This document shows positions 13,901 to 28,011 of a DNA stretch of 64,000 bases, in pieces. The stretch covers positions 25,509,261 through 25,573,260 of the forward strand of contig JAFMSR010000007.1 of NCBI GenBank assembly GCA_022818135.1. The letters are read 5' to 3'. The translations under genes and the position numbers were made by a program. The notes under the pieces are model-generated. The model was not told the DNA's origin and searched no databases. It saw only the letters and a list, made by a program, of their open reading frames with translations. The stretch's first letter is position 1; each line of letters starts with the position of its first letter. This stretch comes from Saxidomus purpurata. Lineage: Eukaryota > Mollusca > Bivalvia > Venerida > Veneridae.

Positions 13901-16360
13901 TATTGCCGTACTGATGCTCGCTAAAAGTTTGTTTCTACGCATTTCCAAAAGGTTTTCACTGTCGTAAACGTATTTTATGACTGATGGTGACACTAAGTAG
14001 TATTCACTAAGCAATATGTCAATCATTATTTTGCTTTAACCGGCTTTATTATACATGTAGCAGTTTTGTATCATAAATTAAAGTCGGTAAAATATCAAGA
14101 AATGTTACTAAAATAATTAGCCGGTCCTAATTACTCTTCTGCAGCTTAATTGCCACGTTGTATGTCTGCAGTCAGACTAATGCCTTCAGCAAATTATAGC
14201 CCATCGCTTAGTTTGTTCATTTATTATTTTTTTGTCGTCTTTTACATCTATTTATTTTAGCTATGATGATAGCGTTACGAGATTTATAGTGAGAACTAAT
14301 CGTAGAGACGCTTCATGAAAATCACTGTTAAGTTGGTTAATGATTTTTGTCGCTAATCGTGCATTGGCTAAATTAAACTAACCATAAGTTGGTCGTTATT
14401 AAAAGGTAATCGTTCATTATACCATGCGCTTATAGCACATTTTTTTTGTACTTAATTTTCTGCACGAAAACAGGTTCTTTCCTGGATATTCAAACTTATC
14501 AATATTTATTGCAAACTTTGCTCTTACATATTATTAAATTCAAACCATCGCGTGACAGGAATTTTACTAGGTAGTTGAAAATAAACCAGTGCGCAATGTA
14601 GTCTTAAGTGAATAATCCCTCGTGTGCCATATTTATCTGCATCTTGAAGTCTGAATGTGTACTATCTGTAACAATCTTATAGACAATCCCTTAATGTTTA
14701 TATATATGTCAGCTTATATGATTATCACCGATATTTGTAGTTCATGTGGTCCTAACGTTTGCAGAACATACCTAACCTAACTGTTTGACAGCTAAATGAA
14801 AAGCTGATTACTAATTCAGCGTCGCGACCACGTTCTCCATTTCGATTTTAATTTTGATTCCTTTGATAACTGTTTCACACTTACGTTCGTTGTAACAAAA
14901 AACGGATGCTGGAGTTACATCAACATCTCAAACAAATACATAAACGATTGTTTGCTATTTTTGAGTTATTTGTAAATTATCCCCCCCCCACACCCCCGCT
15001 GGATCATAAGCCAAGTGCTTCTGTAATCATTCAATCTATTAAAATTAAGAAAAAGTATGCAGCGATATCTGCTTCCAAATTTAGTGATTTTTTTGGTCTT
15101 TAAAAATCTTGTTTCAAATATCTATTTGTAAAACTAAGACTTAACAAAGTGCTTAAGGTGAGTTATTGATGTCCGTCATCCACAGTCGTGCGTTGTGTGT
15201 CGTGCATCGTCCATAGTGCATCGTCAACAATATATTCAAACGACATCTCCTCTGTAACTTCGTAGAAATGATCCGTGGTCAGTCTGCTGTCGTAATTGCT
15301 CAAAGCGTTCCGTTCCACTGCATTAAATGGCCTCCAGAGCAAGCAACGACATCTTTTCCTTTACCACTGCGACAATTTAGCCTAAACTTCACAAAATTGT
15401 TCCTTGAATGGTTCTCTATCAGTAGTGCTCAAATGGTTCCGTTCCAGTATGGCCGATTGAGCTGAAAATAGACAAGAAAGTAAACCATATATCTTCGTTG
15501 AAAACTGGCCGATTTCATCCAAATTTCGCGGGATTCTTCCTTGTTCAAAAGGTTCCGCTCCTCTACACAAAATGACCACAGGAGCTAAAAATAGTAAAGG
15601 TTTAAAAGGCATCTTTCTAAATTACTACTGAGAAAATTTATCCAAACTTCACAGAATTGGATAGATCTATTCCTCTACCAAACTGTTTAAACGTATACAT
15701 TCCACTGCAAAAAATGCCCACCAGAGCTAAATCATATAATCATCATCGCCAAGGATAACATAATAAGGAGGCACTAAAACCCACTTATTTCAATTGTAGT
15801 CCTTAGAATCGATCAAAAACACAAGAAAGGCAAGCTAAATACATAAAACACAATAACATGCCAAAATAACTACATTAAGCACATGTATTTAGCACTGATT
15901 TAAATATCCAGAGCTTCCTGACACTAACTGAACATGAAACTTGATTACAAGAAGACATGATACAAATATCACGGAAATGCAGAAGAACTTGAAATGGCTT
16001 GAGATATACACGGAATATATGAAGAACAATTAAGTTAATGTCTTGTCAATGGATTTCTTTGAACAAAAAAGCAGACCATTTAAGTCGTTGTTTTGATTAT
16101 GATGATTGGTTCATTAACCCATTTTTCCGTTTGAGACAAACGGTGGCGTCCGCAAAATTCCAGATGTAAGCGTTTCAATGCACGCTAGCGGGTACCAGGT
16201 GTTTAAGCAACAGACTGCTATTCTCAGATTTGGCATTAAATTACCAATTTGTTAGTTCCGGTAGAACTGTGGAATCAAAGCCTACCCGATAAATTTGATT
16301 TGCTTGCACTGGCGTTTTCTAGTTACAATAATCATTTAGCGTGATTTTTTTCAATTTTTG
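10976..16360 (+). repeat. Large tandem segmental repeat, unit 2 (diverged)
   Basis: The X block runs from about 10980 to 11310 (CATTAAATCTAAATTAAACGATG, AGCTCGGAACGTCGTAAC, GTGTTTCAGTGTTTGCTTATCC). It resumes at 12780-13060 (TCTGCATGCA, AATGTCGGAATGAAACC, AATTTGCCAAACACTCCTGAGG). The intervening 1.4 kb has no counterpart in unit 1 and is probably an insertion. 13712-13790 and 13915-14730 align with 7985-8060 and 9190-10030 of unit 1. No open frame is conserved between the copies. 15139-15770 is an inserted palindrome-headed element, and 15770-16360 holds nothing recognisable. Confidence 0.55.
15139..15770 (+). mobile_element. Non-autonomous repeat with about 125-base internal units, 5' end only
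   Basis: It opens with AAAGTGCTTAAGGTGAGTTA, a decayed half of the palindromic head seen intact at 28388, followed by a run of GTCGTGCGT/CATCGTCC variants. Four diverged units then repeat CAAA-GGTTCCG-TCC ... AAATGGCC-CAGAGCTAAAAATAG at about 15301, 15429, 15546 and 15678 (spacing roughly 117-132). No 3' terminus of the kind seen at 29.5 kb is present, so this copy is truncated. I recognise the family as widespread in bivalves from memory; its transposition mechanism is unclear to me. Confidence 0.65.
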
Positions 16361-19300
16361 AGTGTTTCAAGTCAATTTTATCTCAAAACATGACGTAGCC
16401 CTTATATTGAATTAAAATGATACATTATGAAACAAGTTACACGCTGAAATAAAAACACGCTGAAATGAAAAAAAAATGAAATCAGTGTTAGATTAAAGCA
16501 ATGCTGTCACATAAATGACGAATACCAGATTAATATCAGATTGACGCTGATACCTGTCTTACCTTCACAAACATTTAGTACATGTAACAGTAAACAAAGG
16601 AACAGCCATCATGACAAGTAAGATCTTAATGTAAAGATGGTAAAACAGCACAGCGTAATAATTTGGAGACCACATGCGCATCAAGTGAACATCAAGTCGT
16701 TGTAAAACCATTTTATGTGCCTCTGGACAGACTGATGCAAATTATCGTAAATCTTATTTCATTTTACCAGTAGCCATAATTTGATCTGCATATGTTTCAA
16801 TTTTTTCTTATCTGTTGTCTTATATATTCATTACAATTGCTTCTTTTTCATGCCGGAATTTCATAATTCAGAACAGAATCTTACAGATGACTTAAAAACA
16901 GTACAATTTAGATGCGGAAATCACTGTCTGCATGCACAAACATTACGTTACGCTATCACTGTTATGTCTGAGAATATATTTACCAATATCTGAATGGGGA
17001 TAATGTCTTTATAGAAGGCTGCACAGTTTGGGAGCACTACATCAAAATCAAAACAGATACATATTTACCAAAAGAATTAATGGCTAAACTTTATAGGAAT
17101 AATCAAGTATTTTTCTCTACAAAAATATTTTAATTTGCATTCAATGCTCTGGAGAACGGACTCTTGCAAGCTATAAATTTGACCTTGCCGATCAACATTT
17201 ACATCAAATGAAAACAATAAGTTGAAAACGATATAGAAATCATGCAAATTTAATACTGGCGTAGACCAATGTTTTCTGTAACAATTTAAAGGATGTTTGC
17301 ATTCCAACAAAAAATGTTATGCTTTCGATAAAAAATAAAAGAAGAATGCAGACAAATCTGTATTGTAGCTTCCAACTTTTGACAGCAAACGGATAATTAT
17401 GTCCGGAGCTACGGTAAAGATTCGGACATAATTTAGATCGACAAAGAACATAATGCCGATACATCTTTGAACATATTAATGATATTCAATGACCTTTCCT
17501 TTTTCAAATTTTTGCCTCGAGAATATAGATGGACAGAATCAAGAAGGAACATTAGCAAAAGCTGACAGTGGTTGCTATTGTCTTCTTCGTAGCGTAACAG
17601 GAACCAACTCCTACCCTTAATCTTTGGCTTATTCCTCATGTACCTCATCAGTGGTCCGAAATAATAAATACTTTTTAGCGCACATATTGACGGAAGGACC
17701 GACCATTTCTCTTTTTTGCACATTATTCTACATCTTATTAAAAGTGATGAACTTAATTTTTACAAAAATGTGTTATACATTTTGTTGTATATTTTGTGAG
17801 TTTCCAGTGTCATTTTATTCTGCTAAACCTGTTAAGACTTTTCACAGGCTTGCGATTTCACGAATATTCACGAATTCTTACAACAGGTTCATATTCTTAA
17901 TATTTTGTAAAAACGCAACCAGGGATTTGACGGTACTTTGTTGTAATTGCAATTGTCTTTTCGAAATTCGGGAACACCATGCGTTTTGCCATTCCCTTGG
18001 TTTTAAAAAATTAAAGCATAATTTTATTAGTAAACGTCAACACTTTTGTATACATTGTATGATGAGATATATTCTCAGCTCAAAATCTATGTCGTATTTA
18101 AAATGTTGCGATTTTAAAGTAATGAAGTACATATTGTAGATGGCAGTTAAACATTAAAAATAAAACCTCACACAATTTTATAATTTTGTTAACTATTAAA
18201 TAAAATACTTTGATATTTGACTTACCTGCTCAAAATGCATATACTACATTGTACCTCTATATCAAATTAATAGTTTTCATAGAAAAATAATTTGAAGATT
18301 TAGTAATAGTTTCTACGTTAAATTTTGACAATCTATCACAAGTATTACTTACGTTTTCTTCAGTAAATAAAACAAGCAGTTTTTAAGCACGTGGCAATTT
18401 TTACTGTAAATTATGTTTGTCCTTCAATTTATAATGCTTTACAATTTGAGGCATGAGAGAGTCATAATGTACGCCTTTTTTCATTTTGAATTAACACCAT
18501 TAATTATTTTATCCTCAATTATGTAGTAAGGTGAACGGGGATGAGGTGGTCATACAAATATAACAAAGAATGTTCGTCAAAGTCAGTAATATAAGTAGTA
18601 AATGTTTTTTTACTGGCAATTCTCATTATTGATAGGCACGTATTGTCTACATAACAGTAAATGATAAATAGAATTCTTGATTTTCCACCACCAACGTTTG
18701 TTCAAATCTGTATTGAACAAAGAAGGAATCTTTCTATCTAGTTAAAGAAAACAATTGATTTTAAATAACAAAGTCGGTATGACTATGACCCTGTGTGATA
18801 TTTCAGACGTAGATAATCTTGTAGATTTTGTTGAGATATTTTAGATTCATTCTTTTTTTACTGGCCTTATTCAAAAAGGTAAAAGGTATTATAACAAAGA
18901 CGTATACTTTAATTTTACATTCTATAATTGCAAATATTCTGAAGCTACTTGGAATTTCCTGTACTTATGTTCCTGATACAAGCCTTTAGATAATTTAGGT
19001 TGAATCTGTTACCTAGAAAACAACACTCGAACAAGAAAGGAGACACTGACAGATGTGTAACTATAATTATGTTGTTCAATGTGCAATAACATTGCGATGG
19101 TTTCAGTTAACAACTTCCGTGTTCTACTTCCAGTGTTTTTAATGAACTAATTCATGTACAATTGAATTAGTAATTAAGTTTGGGATAAATTTCCCTTTTG
19201 TAGTTTCAGAGCATGATTAAGTCAAACAAACAGGCGTTTCAATAGCTCCATAATGATATTACATACGCCAGACCTACCAAAGACACACAAATGTAATTTT

Positions 19301-22300
19301 GAGTATGATAATTAATGACACATAGTTAACTGTTTAAAGCTCATATTTAATTTGATCAAGCTACATTATGTTATTCAGATTGTCGTACAAAGAATTCTAC
19401 GACTGAGCAATACACCCCGGCTAATTTGACAAAATTAGCAGCCCATGATTATGTTCAGTGGACGTAAACTTATTTGTACTTGAAGAGTTTGGAAACCTTC
19501 ATAAATAGTAAGAACTTTTCACAGTTATAACAATTGAACCCAATTTGTACAAAACTCTGTTTTCTTGATATTTTTTACATAAATTACTAAGTACATTACC
19601 ACGACACTGGATTTAAGGGTATAAAACGCTATAGCTCTTATCCGATGTTTTGAAACAGACTAAAGAAAGCATTAGTTAGTTGTACTATTTCATTATGAGG
19701 GTCCTGCAAAAAGTTCAAAAATCACTAATGGGATTTCCTAATATTCTCTGTTTTCAATTGCTACCGTTACCCGTTTATTTTGTGCGAATTGCTTGAAATA
19801 TAGCCTGTCGTACTTGCAGAAGACAGCTTGAAAACTATTTTGAATAAGCATTTGCACATAAGAGTTGTTCTTGGTGCGTTCCTCACCTGCTTACTGGGGA
19901 GCGAAAGAAACAAAGTCTTAATTGCTAACAGATGGCGAAAGATTGGTTCATAGTTTAAGCCACATAGTTTTACTAGTTGCGTAACCAAACTATTACATTT
20001 GACTGATAATACAATGACCCGGTATTTGTTGAACTTTCCTACGTACGAGTTTCACTTTAAAAGCGAAATTCTGCAAAGAAGTGTGAGGTTTTCTTCAACA
20101 GCAAAAGGTTGCTTACGTCAGACAAACATGAATACAAGCAATTCAAATTAATGTATCTATGTTTATTTACAGAAGAAGTATTTAAATGTTGACGTTTTAG
20201 TTTGTCAACTGTTTTATATGAGATAGATTTACTTTACCTTAGACTGGACACGCTGATTCTTTTTTAAAGCAAAATCTTAAAATCTTTTCGTTTATATGTA
20301 ATTTATAAAGTAATCTAGAAGGTTGAGCGTCTCGGCAAATAACGATGTCGTGCACAAATGTGTACTTTATAATATAAGCGGATAACAAATAAAATTGGCA
20401 AAAAAGGCTTGGAGTTTATTATGCTGAGTCTAAGGATCTGATTAAAACAATAATATTATATATAAGTTATTATATATAAGTTGTATGGACGCAAAAGGGA
20501 AGTGTTGGGTTACTGGTTATCCTAGTACTAAATGTGACATAGTTTCTTATACATTTAAGATGTGCTCTCAAAACGCATGTTTTAATAAATGGTTTGAAAT
20601 AACGACTTTTTCCAGGTATATCTCTCCTGCCGGAAACATACAACACCAAATGGAAGAATGCTGATACAATTTTTCTCCAAACTTATATCATAGTAACTAT
20701 TCGAATATCTGTATTATTGGTTTGTTACTGGTTATGAAATGATCTAAAAGAAGTTATCCTGAAATATGTAAGCTATGTGTATTTTAAAGTCTAATGCGAC
20801 TTTGATTAAATAATTTGTTTTAAAACACTTAAAACGAAATATTTCAACATTATTATACTGCAATACAGGCAGACTGGACAACGTATCTTAAAACACATTA
20901 GATAGTTTGAAACGCTTTTTAGAAATAAGTGTTATTGTCTTGTTTCTCTTATCACCACGTCGAAAATCATTATCTTGAAAAAGATGTACATGTAGATTTT
21001 AAAGGTTTGACAATGGTAAACTTTGAAACATAAAAATAAAATATTCATTGGAAAGATTTATTACGCGAGCAAGAGAGCTTATATATCTTTTGAAATAAAT
21101 CATGTAACGTCTTTATCCAAAGGAAAATATTTAATAATTGTTAAATGTTTTCAGGTATATATTTTGTGATTTCGATTTAGTTCAATTACTTGTAGCGAAC
21201 CTTATTTATATCTGCTTTTATATCACAATTATTCCTAATGATCTAATGTCAAACCTTAGCCAATTGCCCTTAGACCACACTTTTAGCAATTTTATGTTGA
21301 CAAAGACTTCAAAATAAAAACGTTTGTGATGTGTCATTTTAAATTCCAATCAAGCATTCTCAAATGCAAATGTATGGAGATCATTACAAGTGTGTTACAA
21401 CATTTGCAGGTTCACGATTCTTCTATGAACAGTTAATGTGCATGTACAGTATCACAACTTTATTATACAGTCTTGAAGACCAAATAAGCCAATCTTCATG
21501 TTGCAATTGCCATTCAAATTTTGTCCTGAAAATGAAAAAGTCAAATTAACATTGGAATAAGAGAGAAGAAAATTTTAATTAGGTCGCGTTATAATCATAA
21601 ATATATTTCCACCACAGAAAATGTCACACGTGTAACTTACCTGCATGTTGTTCTGTTTTAGGACACATAAATGCATAATCATTTTATTTCATAATCATTT
21701 TATTTCTATTTAATTTGGACATGAATCCTTCGTTTTCCTAAACTGTGTGCTTTGCGGCAAGGAATTACTGCTGTTTGATTATGATATATTCAGTTTAATT
21801 TAGACATATTACAAAATTGAGCCAAATATATTTCAAAGTTATATAATCTATATAGAGTCTCATACAAACACAGAACTTGGGCTATTAGCACAGTTATATG
21901 TAAGCGAATTTCCATTTCTTTTCTAACAAATTTAATTGCAGTGAATTAAGCAAATTTATAATGTCATCCATTTAAGTTTTTTCTGTACCGATTATAGTAT
22001 TTTAAAATTTCGAGAGTTAATTGATTCGTCTCAATAATTATTAAAACAAACATTTTGATTTTGTCCTCAAAATAAGTTTAGGACCACTTAATCAAACTGC
22101 CACAATTTTAACATCCATACCTCTGTCCAAATATTTGATAAAGACATATACCCCCCTTTTAAACCATAGAAAGTCAACACCCATTTTTGGCAGAATGCAG
22201 CAAAAGTATGCTCCTGAAGAAACTACTTGGCGGGTAGGGTAAGAACTTTTTTTTTAAGTTTTCCCTTTATATGCCTATGCGAAATCAAGTGACCCCCACC

Positions 22301-22880
22301 CACCCCCCCCCACCCGCCTCGGGAAGGGTAAATTTTCAACCAGGGATCATGAATTCAACATATTAAGTAGAGGTCCACTAGGCAATGCTACATGCCAAAT
22401 ATGTAAGCTGTAGGCAGAACAAAATTAAAAGATTTTCCTGTATAGCCTATGTAAATCCAAGTGACCCCCCTGGCGGGGTCAATTCTGACCCGGAGCTCAT
22501 AATTTGAACAAATTTGGTAGAGGACAACTAGCCAATGACAAAGCCAAATATCTAAGCTCTAAGCCTTGTGATTTCAGAGAAGAAGATTTTTAAATTTTTA
22601 CCTATTTTTTGCCATAGCAACCAGTTTGCATGGAATTGAATTGAACATGGAACATCCCTGTAGAGTTTTATCAATACTTGTCTTTTTGTTTCAGAGGAGA
22701 TTTCGTTTAAATCAAAATGTTGACGGGCGACGGACAATCATCCATTTGAAAAGCTCACCCTGGCAAAGCCTGGCGTGCTAATAAAGAGATAAAGTAGACA
22801 TGTCTTTCGGAAATGTGTACGGGTACATTGAAGTAGATCCGAAAATTGCTGTTCAGAATATGTAGTGTAAACTTTAAAAT
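16361..22880 (+). repeat. Large tandem segmental repeat, unit 3
   Basis: Blocks in order: X at 16400-17090 (GATTAATATCAGATTGACGC at 16527, CATGACAAGTAAGATC, CTGTCTGCATGCACAAAC); O at 17400-17830 (GGAGCTACGG, TCTTCTTCGTAGCGTA, ACATTTTGTTGTA); D at 18880-19740 (GGAGACACTGACAGATGT at about 19041, CAGTGGACGTAAACTT); T at 19970-20340 (TTTTACTAGTTG, GCGTCTCGGC); S at 20785-21420 (AGTCTAATGCGACTTT, CACCACGT, GATTTCGATT); G at 21750-22250 (TTACTGCTGTTTGATTAT, TTTTGTCCTCAAAAT, GGACCAC). The same order recurs in units 4 and 5. A 171-codon frame at 17624-18139 lies across block O but is broken by indels in unit 4, so I do not call it a gene. Confidence 0.7.
22275..22783 (-). mobile_element. Palindrome-ended repeat with two about 170-base units
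   Basis: Two units begin GTGACCCCC and continue TTTTCAACC or TTCTGACCCGG, CAT-AATTTGAACA, GTAGAGG-C-ACTAG, AATGC/AC, CCAAATAT-TAAGCTC, and AAGATTTT, starting near 22290 and 22461. The right end (ACGGGCGACGGACAATC, then GCTCACCCTGGCAAAGCCTGGCGTGCT as two overlapping parts) is a decayed palindrome that reads as the 5' head on the minus strand. A short C-rich run lies at about 22294-22316. The element interrupts block G of unit 3. Confidence 0.6.
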
Positions 22881-25800
22881 TACTTAAAAGTACCGATGAA
22901 TCCGCCTTTTGCCACGGCTGTGGCTTTTTACGTCTATAAAAAGGAAATTTGTAAACAGACGATTGACAAATAAAATAAAGTTACAAGCTGAAAATACAGA
23001 TATATCAAGAAATGTGAAAGCAGAATAAGATTAAAGTATCGCAGTTACATTAATTATAAATGCCTTGCCACTATAATATTGACGCTAATACATGTCTTAC
23101 CCACACAACAAGTTGCATCAGGGAAAACAAAGAAATATCAATCATGATAAGTAAGATCGTTACGATCGTAACAATGATAAAACAGGACAGCATTATCATC
23201 TGAACAACACATGTCCATTAAATGATCAGACGGGCCAATGTGCTACAGATAGTTCTTTACGTGCCTATGGAATTTAAAGTCCAAAGAACATTTCTGAATT
23301 TACTGATTTTGTCAAATAAATAAACTGATTGGATAATGATAGGGGCATGTTCTATTCACACTAAAACAATGCTGACATATGCATTTATTTTGTATTCAAG
23401 CCGCTTTTTCACGAAAAATGTCGCCAGAAAGTGTTTTTATTTTTTGCAATATCACTTAAGATACTTCTCTATATTTCCAACATGTCCATCGATTTCAAAG
23501 GTAAAGTTACGAATGTTTTTGGTACAAATAAATGTCATATCCGCCTGTAAGACATCTTTCTTGGTAAAATAAGAGCAACTTGTCAATGCGATTCTGGGAC
23601 TTTAACGTAAATAGTATTTTAAAGAAATCTTTATTTAACTAGTAGCCATACGTCAACCATCATGTTTCAGTTTTGCTTATCTGTTGCCTGATATATTCAT
23701 TAATTCCTGACATAATCTTATAGATGTCTTTAAAACAGAACAAATACAAAATTGTGCGAGGCGGACCTACCTGTTTGCATGCACAAACATTCAGGAACGT
23801 CTCTGTCTCTCTCTATCACTGTTACCTCTTGGAATATATTTATCAACGTTGCAGTGCGAATAATTAATTTCCATTTCCAGAGTTCTGCACGATTAAAAAT
23901 CAAGTTCAACATATATTAAAAGAATAAATTTCCAATTATCAAAAATAAACATGTCCTGAGCTACGGCGCAGATTTGGCCAACTAATCTAAGAAAACAACA
24001 TTATACAAATTCATATTTAGTGATATTTCCTTTTCCGGAATTTTAGATGAACGGAATGACTGACGAAGGAACATTTAACGATTGGGTACTGCCTTCTTCG
24101 TTACGTATAAAAAAAACCTAAGCCTAATTTTTGGCTTGTTTCTTATGGCCTTGTCTGTGCGATATAATAATACTTTAGAGAAAGGAGAGATATTTTCCCA
24201 GTATATTTTTTACAAATATTTTTTAAACATTTTGTTGTACGTTTTGCAAGTTCCAGTAATCTGTGGAAAAAAATTAACATGCAAAAATGTATTGTTCATT
24301 TCTTACAACACTTTAAAACAACAGTTTAAAAGATTGTACAAAAATGATTGGTAATACACAGGGCGGGTGATCACGTGACCATTGTTTACATTTATTCAAA
24401 TGGTATTTTAGTATTTTCTACTATTTCTAACAATTGTTTGACCTACTGATCCGATCATGTGGAGCTACAACTTTAAGATTAAACCTTTTACAGTTTTATA
24501 TTATAGTCTTTTTATTAAGCCTGCAATGATTTATATTTTGCGATATTTTTGTAAACAAATGTAGGTCAAACTTTCTGCATGGTAAATGGAAAATTACACA
24601 ATACTGACAATGCAATATCATATATTGTACACATCAACACGTTGTTGACTGGAACATGATTTATATACAGTAAGAAGTAGAAGTAAAAGACCACAACACT
24701 TAAAAGTGTTAATGTGAACAAGGTCACGTTATCACCCGCTCTGAAAATAGCTAAAATTCATGTTATTCAAACATGTATCTTACAGTCTGTTTGACATCAC
24801 TAATGAACTTTTCAGTACTGATCATTTCGCATTCGAGTCATTTACTTATGTTCGTGGTATAAGTCATTAGATATTTCAATTTCAATTTGTTATCCAGTAA
24901 AATCATCCGAACGAGAGAAGAGACACTGACATATGTCTTACCATATGTTATTTAATGCCCAATAACATTGATTTAGTTGCAGCCAGCAACCTTTATTTTC
25001 TATTTTCAATTTGATGTGGCTGCTAAGGTTAATGAACCTACAATTTTACCTTACTTTGCAACCAAGTTTGATCTCTCTGTCTCTATATTTGATTCGAAGC
25101 AAGACTTAAGATAGACAAACAGGCGTTTCATTACCTCAAGAATGGTATTACATTCGTCAGACCAACAAAAGATACCGCAAATCAATGTTTTTCCGTATGA
25201 TTATTAACTGATAGGGACTCTAGATGTTTCCACCTATACTGCTTAAAATGTTATTAATTTTTTTAAAGATACATACGCGTTGTCATTAAAGCATCCGTAG
25301 ACTAAGCAATAACAAGATTAAAAGCCTATGACTATATTCAGTGGACGTCAACTTTTGTGAACTAGAAGAATTTCGAAGTTTGCATTAAAACTAAGAATAA
25401 TTTAGCTGAACAGTTACAACTATTGAACCCATTTGTACAAAACTATGTCTTCTTATTATTTGCCCGATGTTTTGATACAGACTGAAGAACGCATCAGTCA
25501 GCTTAGCTGTTCTTGTGTCTGGTAGATCTATTTTATTGCGATATTCCTACAAAATGTTAATTAGTCACTCATGAGATTCCGTAGTTTTATCACAGATATA
25601 TTTTAAAAGGCTTCACTACACCTCGTTGTACTTGTAGACAATTTGTCAATGACTTTTTTTCTACCTACTGATAAGAGTTTTTACATCCTATGCAAAAACG
25701 GCACAGGTATCTTTGGAAATGAGAGTTTAGTTTGTTGGCATTGTACATTGCCCGCTCCATCTCTCTCTCTGCACACCAGAAACAGCAGTAATGGACCAAA

Positions 25801-26439
25801 CAGTAAAACAACTGTGCCTGTTGTAACGTTTCACGTAGTTTTGTATTTTGTTTCCTTAATTCAGTCGACAAATACTCCTAGCCTCATTATTTATGTATTT
25901 ATAGTATAAAATTGTTCCCTGAATTATTCGATTTCTTTTCTCCGACTGAGTTAAAGCTAGTTTAAATATTTTGGAAGTCAATAAACGTAAGCTTGCGAAG
26001 CCAGTTTTTTAAAAGAGACAGTTAAAATTCATTTGTTGATTAAGATATTTTAGACATTATTTATAGAAAGTAATCAGAAGACAATTTGTGCTTGCCTGGC
26101 TTTCGAAGAAGTGAATTACTTTTGAAACTAGGCAGGTGTTATGTTTTGTTCAGTTCAGTTTTATTGGGTGTATTTCTCGAGGCTGCAAAGATTTACAAAT
26201 ATCATGATAACTGCTAGAACGGGTACGGCTTTGTGTCCAGTTATGAACCTGGGAGGTTTTCTTGTGGACTTACATTCATTGTGATTCTGATATGTATATA
26301 TTATGTCATTTAGCAGCAATTAAGACTGGTTATAAAATCAAACAAAATGGTAGTCACTTATTATATAGCAACTTTATTACCCTTTTCGTAGATGGTTTAT
26401 TACCTCATGTAAATGATGGTAGTCGCTACTGACTTCATT

Positions 26440-26525
26440 CATCAAGAGCTGGGGGCGCTACTTCAGCTGAGAATAAGGGTATTCCAAACAGATTGTTTAA
26501 GCGCAATAGAAGATGGCGGAGTGAA
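26440..26525 (+). promoter_or_regulatory. Candidate promoter core with YY1-type AAGATGGCGGA
   Basis: AAGATGGCGGA at 26510-26520 matches the YY1-type motif often found at metazoan transcription or translation starts. It is preceded by a locally GC-richer patch (CTGGGGGCGCTACTTCAGC). The ATG within the motif opens a frame of only three codons (M-A-E-stop), so it is not a coding start as it stands. It may be a decayed or captured gene 5' end, or chance. Confidence 0.25.
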
Positions 26526-27724
26526 TCTCAGCCAAAGTACTGGATTAAAGGTGTTATTGTCATTTGTACTGTAAATTGACACAAATATCTTTGTCTGAAT
26601 ATTGTTAATATATTGTTATATCAAGTGTTATGGTACAGGTTTACAACTCGTTGTTTTAGTTCAATCGGTATGTCGCTACCAAATACATTGTATACTTTGT
26701 CTTTTTTTCTACTTTTCCCTGTGTAAGATATCGGAGGTGTTGTTCATAAGAGAAATACAATGTAATAGAAAAATGTGTTCGACATAAAACATACCTTTAG
26801 AAGATTAATATAGCGCTGACCAAGATCCCAAGATCCTAGGGTCTGAGCGGGGCTAGATGCGTTAAGAAATGGATTAAGAGAACAAGTTTCACAATCAAAC
26901 TTAAACAAAATAGTATAACAGGTTGTATGTACTCTTCGCAGCTTGAAATTAAAAATGATTTTTTTTTTGTATTTTGTATAATTGGCAGCATCACAGTCAT
27001 TTTAAGATGCCATGACAGTGAAAACGATTTATCAAATAACATTTAGGCATTGTCCACATCAAATAGTCATCATGTTTAAATTTGTCACCGATTAGACTCG
27101 GTATACGTGTTAAAACAGATGGTAAATGTGTCATTTAATGTGATGTAACGAGTTGAATGTGTGAGAACTTTTGCTCTTCTAAAACGAGTGTCTTTGCAAT
27201 ATGACTGACTGCAACGCACTATTCCGACACAAGTGTATGTAATATAACATTTTCTTACTTGACAATCCTCTGAAATTAGAATGGACAAAAAGATAGATTT
27301 GTTACAGAAGAGAATTTACTATCTGAAATAGTGAAAACAAATTGGTTCTGTTTAAAGGCAGAAGAATTGTACGACACGTTTATGATGCTTCTGGATAGTC
27401 TGTTTCTTTCTTGATTCCATGGTGTTACAATAGGGTGGTCTATCGTTTTGAAATAGTTTGGTAATGGAAATATTAAGATTTAGATAATTCTATTTCCTAT
27501 TTTTCATGTGATACGTTTTTAGTATCATAGTCGAAACATATGTTTAACTCGTTATACACACTGCAAAATATTGAGAGCACTAACCATTACATTTTTATCC
27601 AAAAAGGTTCAACAGCATATTGAAAGAAAATAAATGAAATGATTTTTCTATTATATAAAGCATGCGGTACTACTTAAATAGCTTACATGTGGTAAACAAC
27701 ATTTGACACCTGGAATACATTACT

Positions 27725-27835
27725 GTATTCCTACAAACTTTCGCGTATACAATCTTTCGCGTTTTTCACATTACAGACATTTTCGCGACTACAAACTTTC
27801 GCGAAATCGTATCAATCGCGAAAACTGCAAAAAAA
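27725..27835. repeat. Cluster of five TTTCGCG motifs
   Basis: ACTTTCGCG, ATCTTTCGCG, ATTTTCGCGAC, AACTTTCGCGAAA and ATCGCGAAAA occur within about 90 bases (27737-27823). The fourth is a near-perfect palindrome. CpG is otherwise scarce here, so the cluster stands out. It lies directly upstream of the candidate exon at 27868. It could be the terminal region of a DNA element or a short promoter. Confidence 0.5.
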
Positions 27836-27867
27836 AAGACGCTACGGCATGAACTTACGAATTTTAA

Positions 27868-28011
27868 ATGGACATGCCTCCAGCAATGAGCCATAATATC
27901 TATTCGTATTCTTTTACACCCAAAAAATCGGAAAGACCGGTAGATCCTTTTGACGAGATTTTACCATCATTTAGCACGAGCGAGGAATCTGTGCAGATTT
28001 CAAATGAAAAT
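27868..28011 (+). CDS. Candidate coding exon with a GTAAGG donor
   Basis: An ATG opens a 48-codon stretch ending in ...ISNEN immediately before GTAAGG (28012-28017), a good 5' splice site. Read through, the frame would continue to a stop near 28070. The peptide is hydrophilic and mixed in composition (KKSERPVDPFDEILPSF, then a serine/glutamate-rich part), unlike the leucine/phenylalanine/tyrosine-rich translations typical of this AT-rich background. I recognise no domain. It sits within tandem unit 4 but has no counterpart in units 3 or 5, so it belongs to inserted material: either a mobile-element exon or a captured gene fragment. No downstream acceptor was identified. Confidence 0.25.

Noticed and set aside
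17624..18139. Longest open frame of the window, 171 codons, plus strand, cysteine- and phenylalanine-rich
   Set aside because: The first codon is TTG, no domain is visible, and the homologous segment of unit 4 (about 24080-24360) is broken by indels, so the frame is not conserved.
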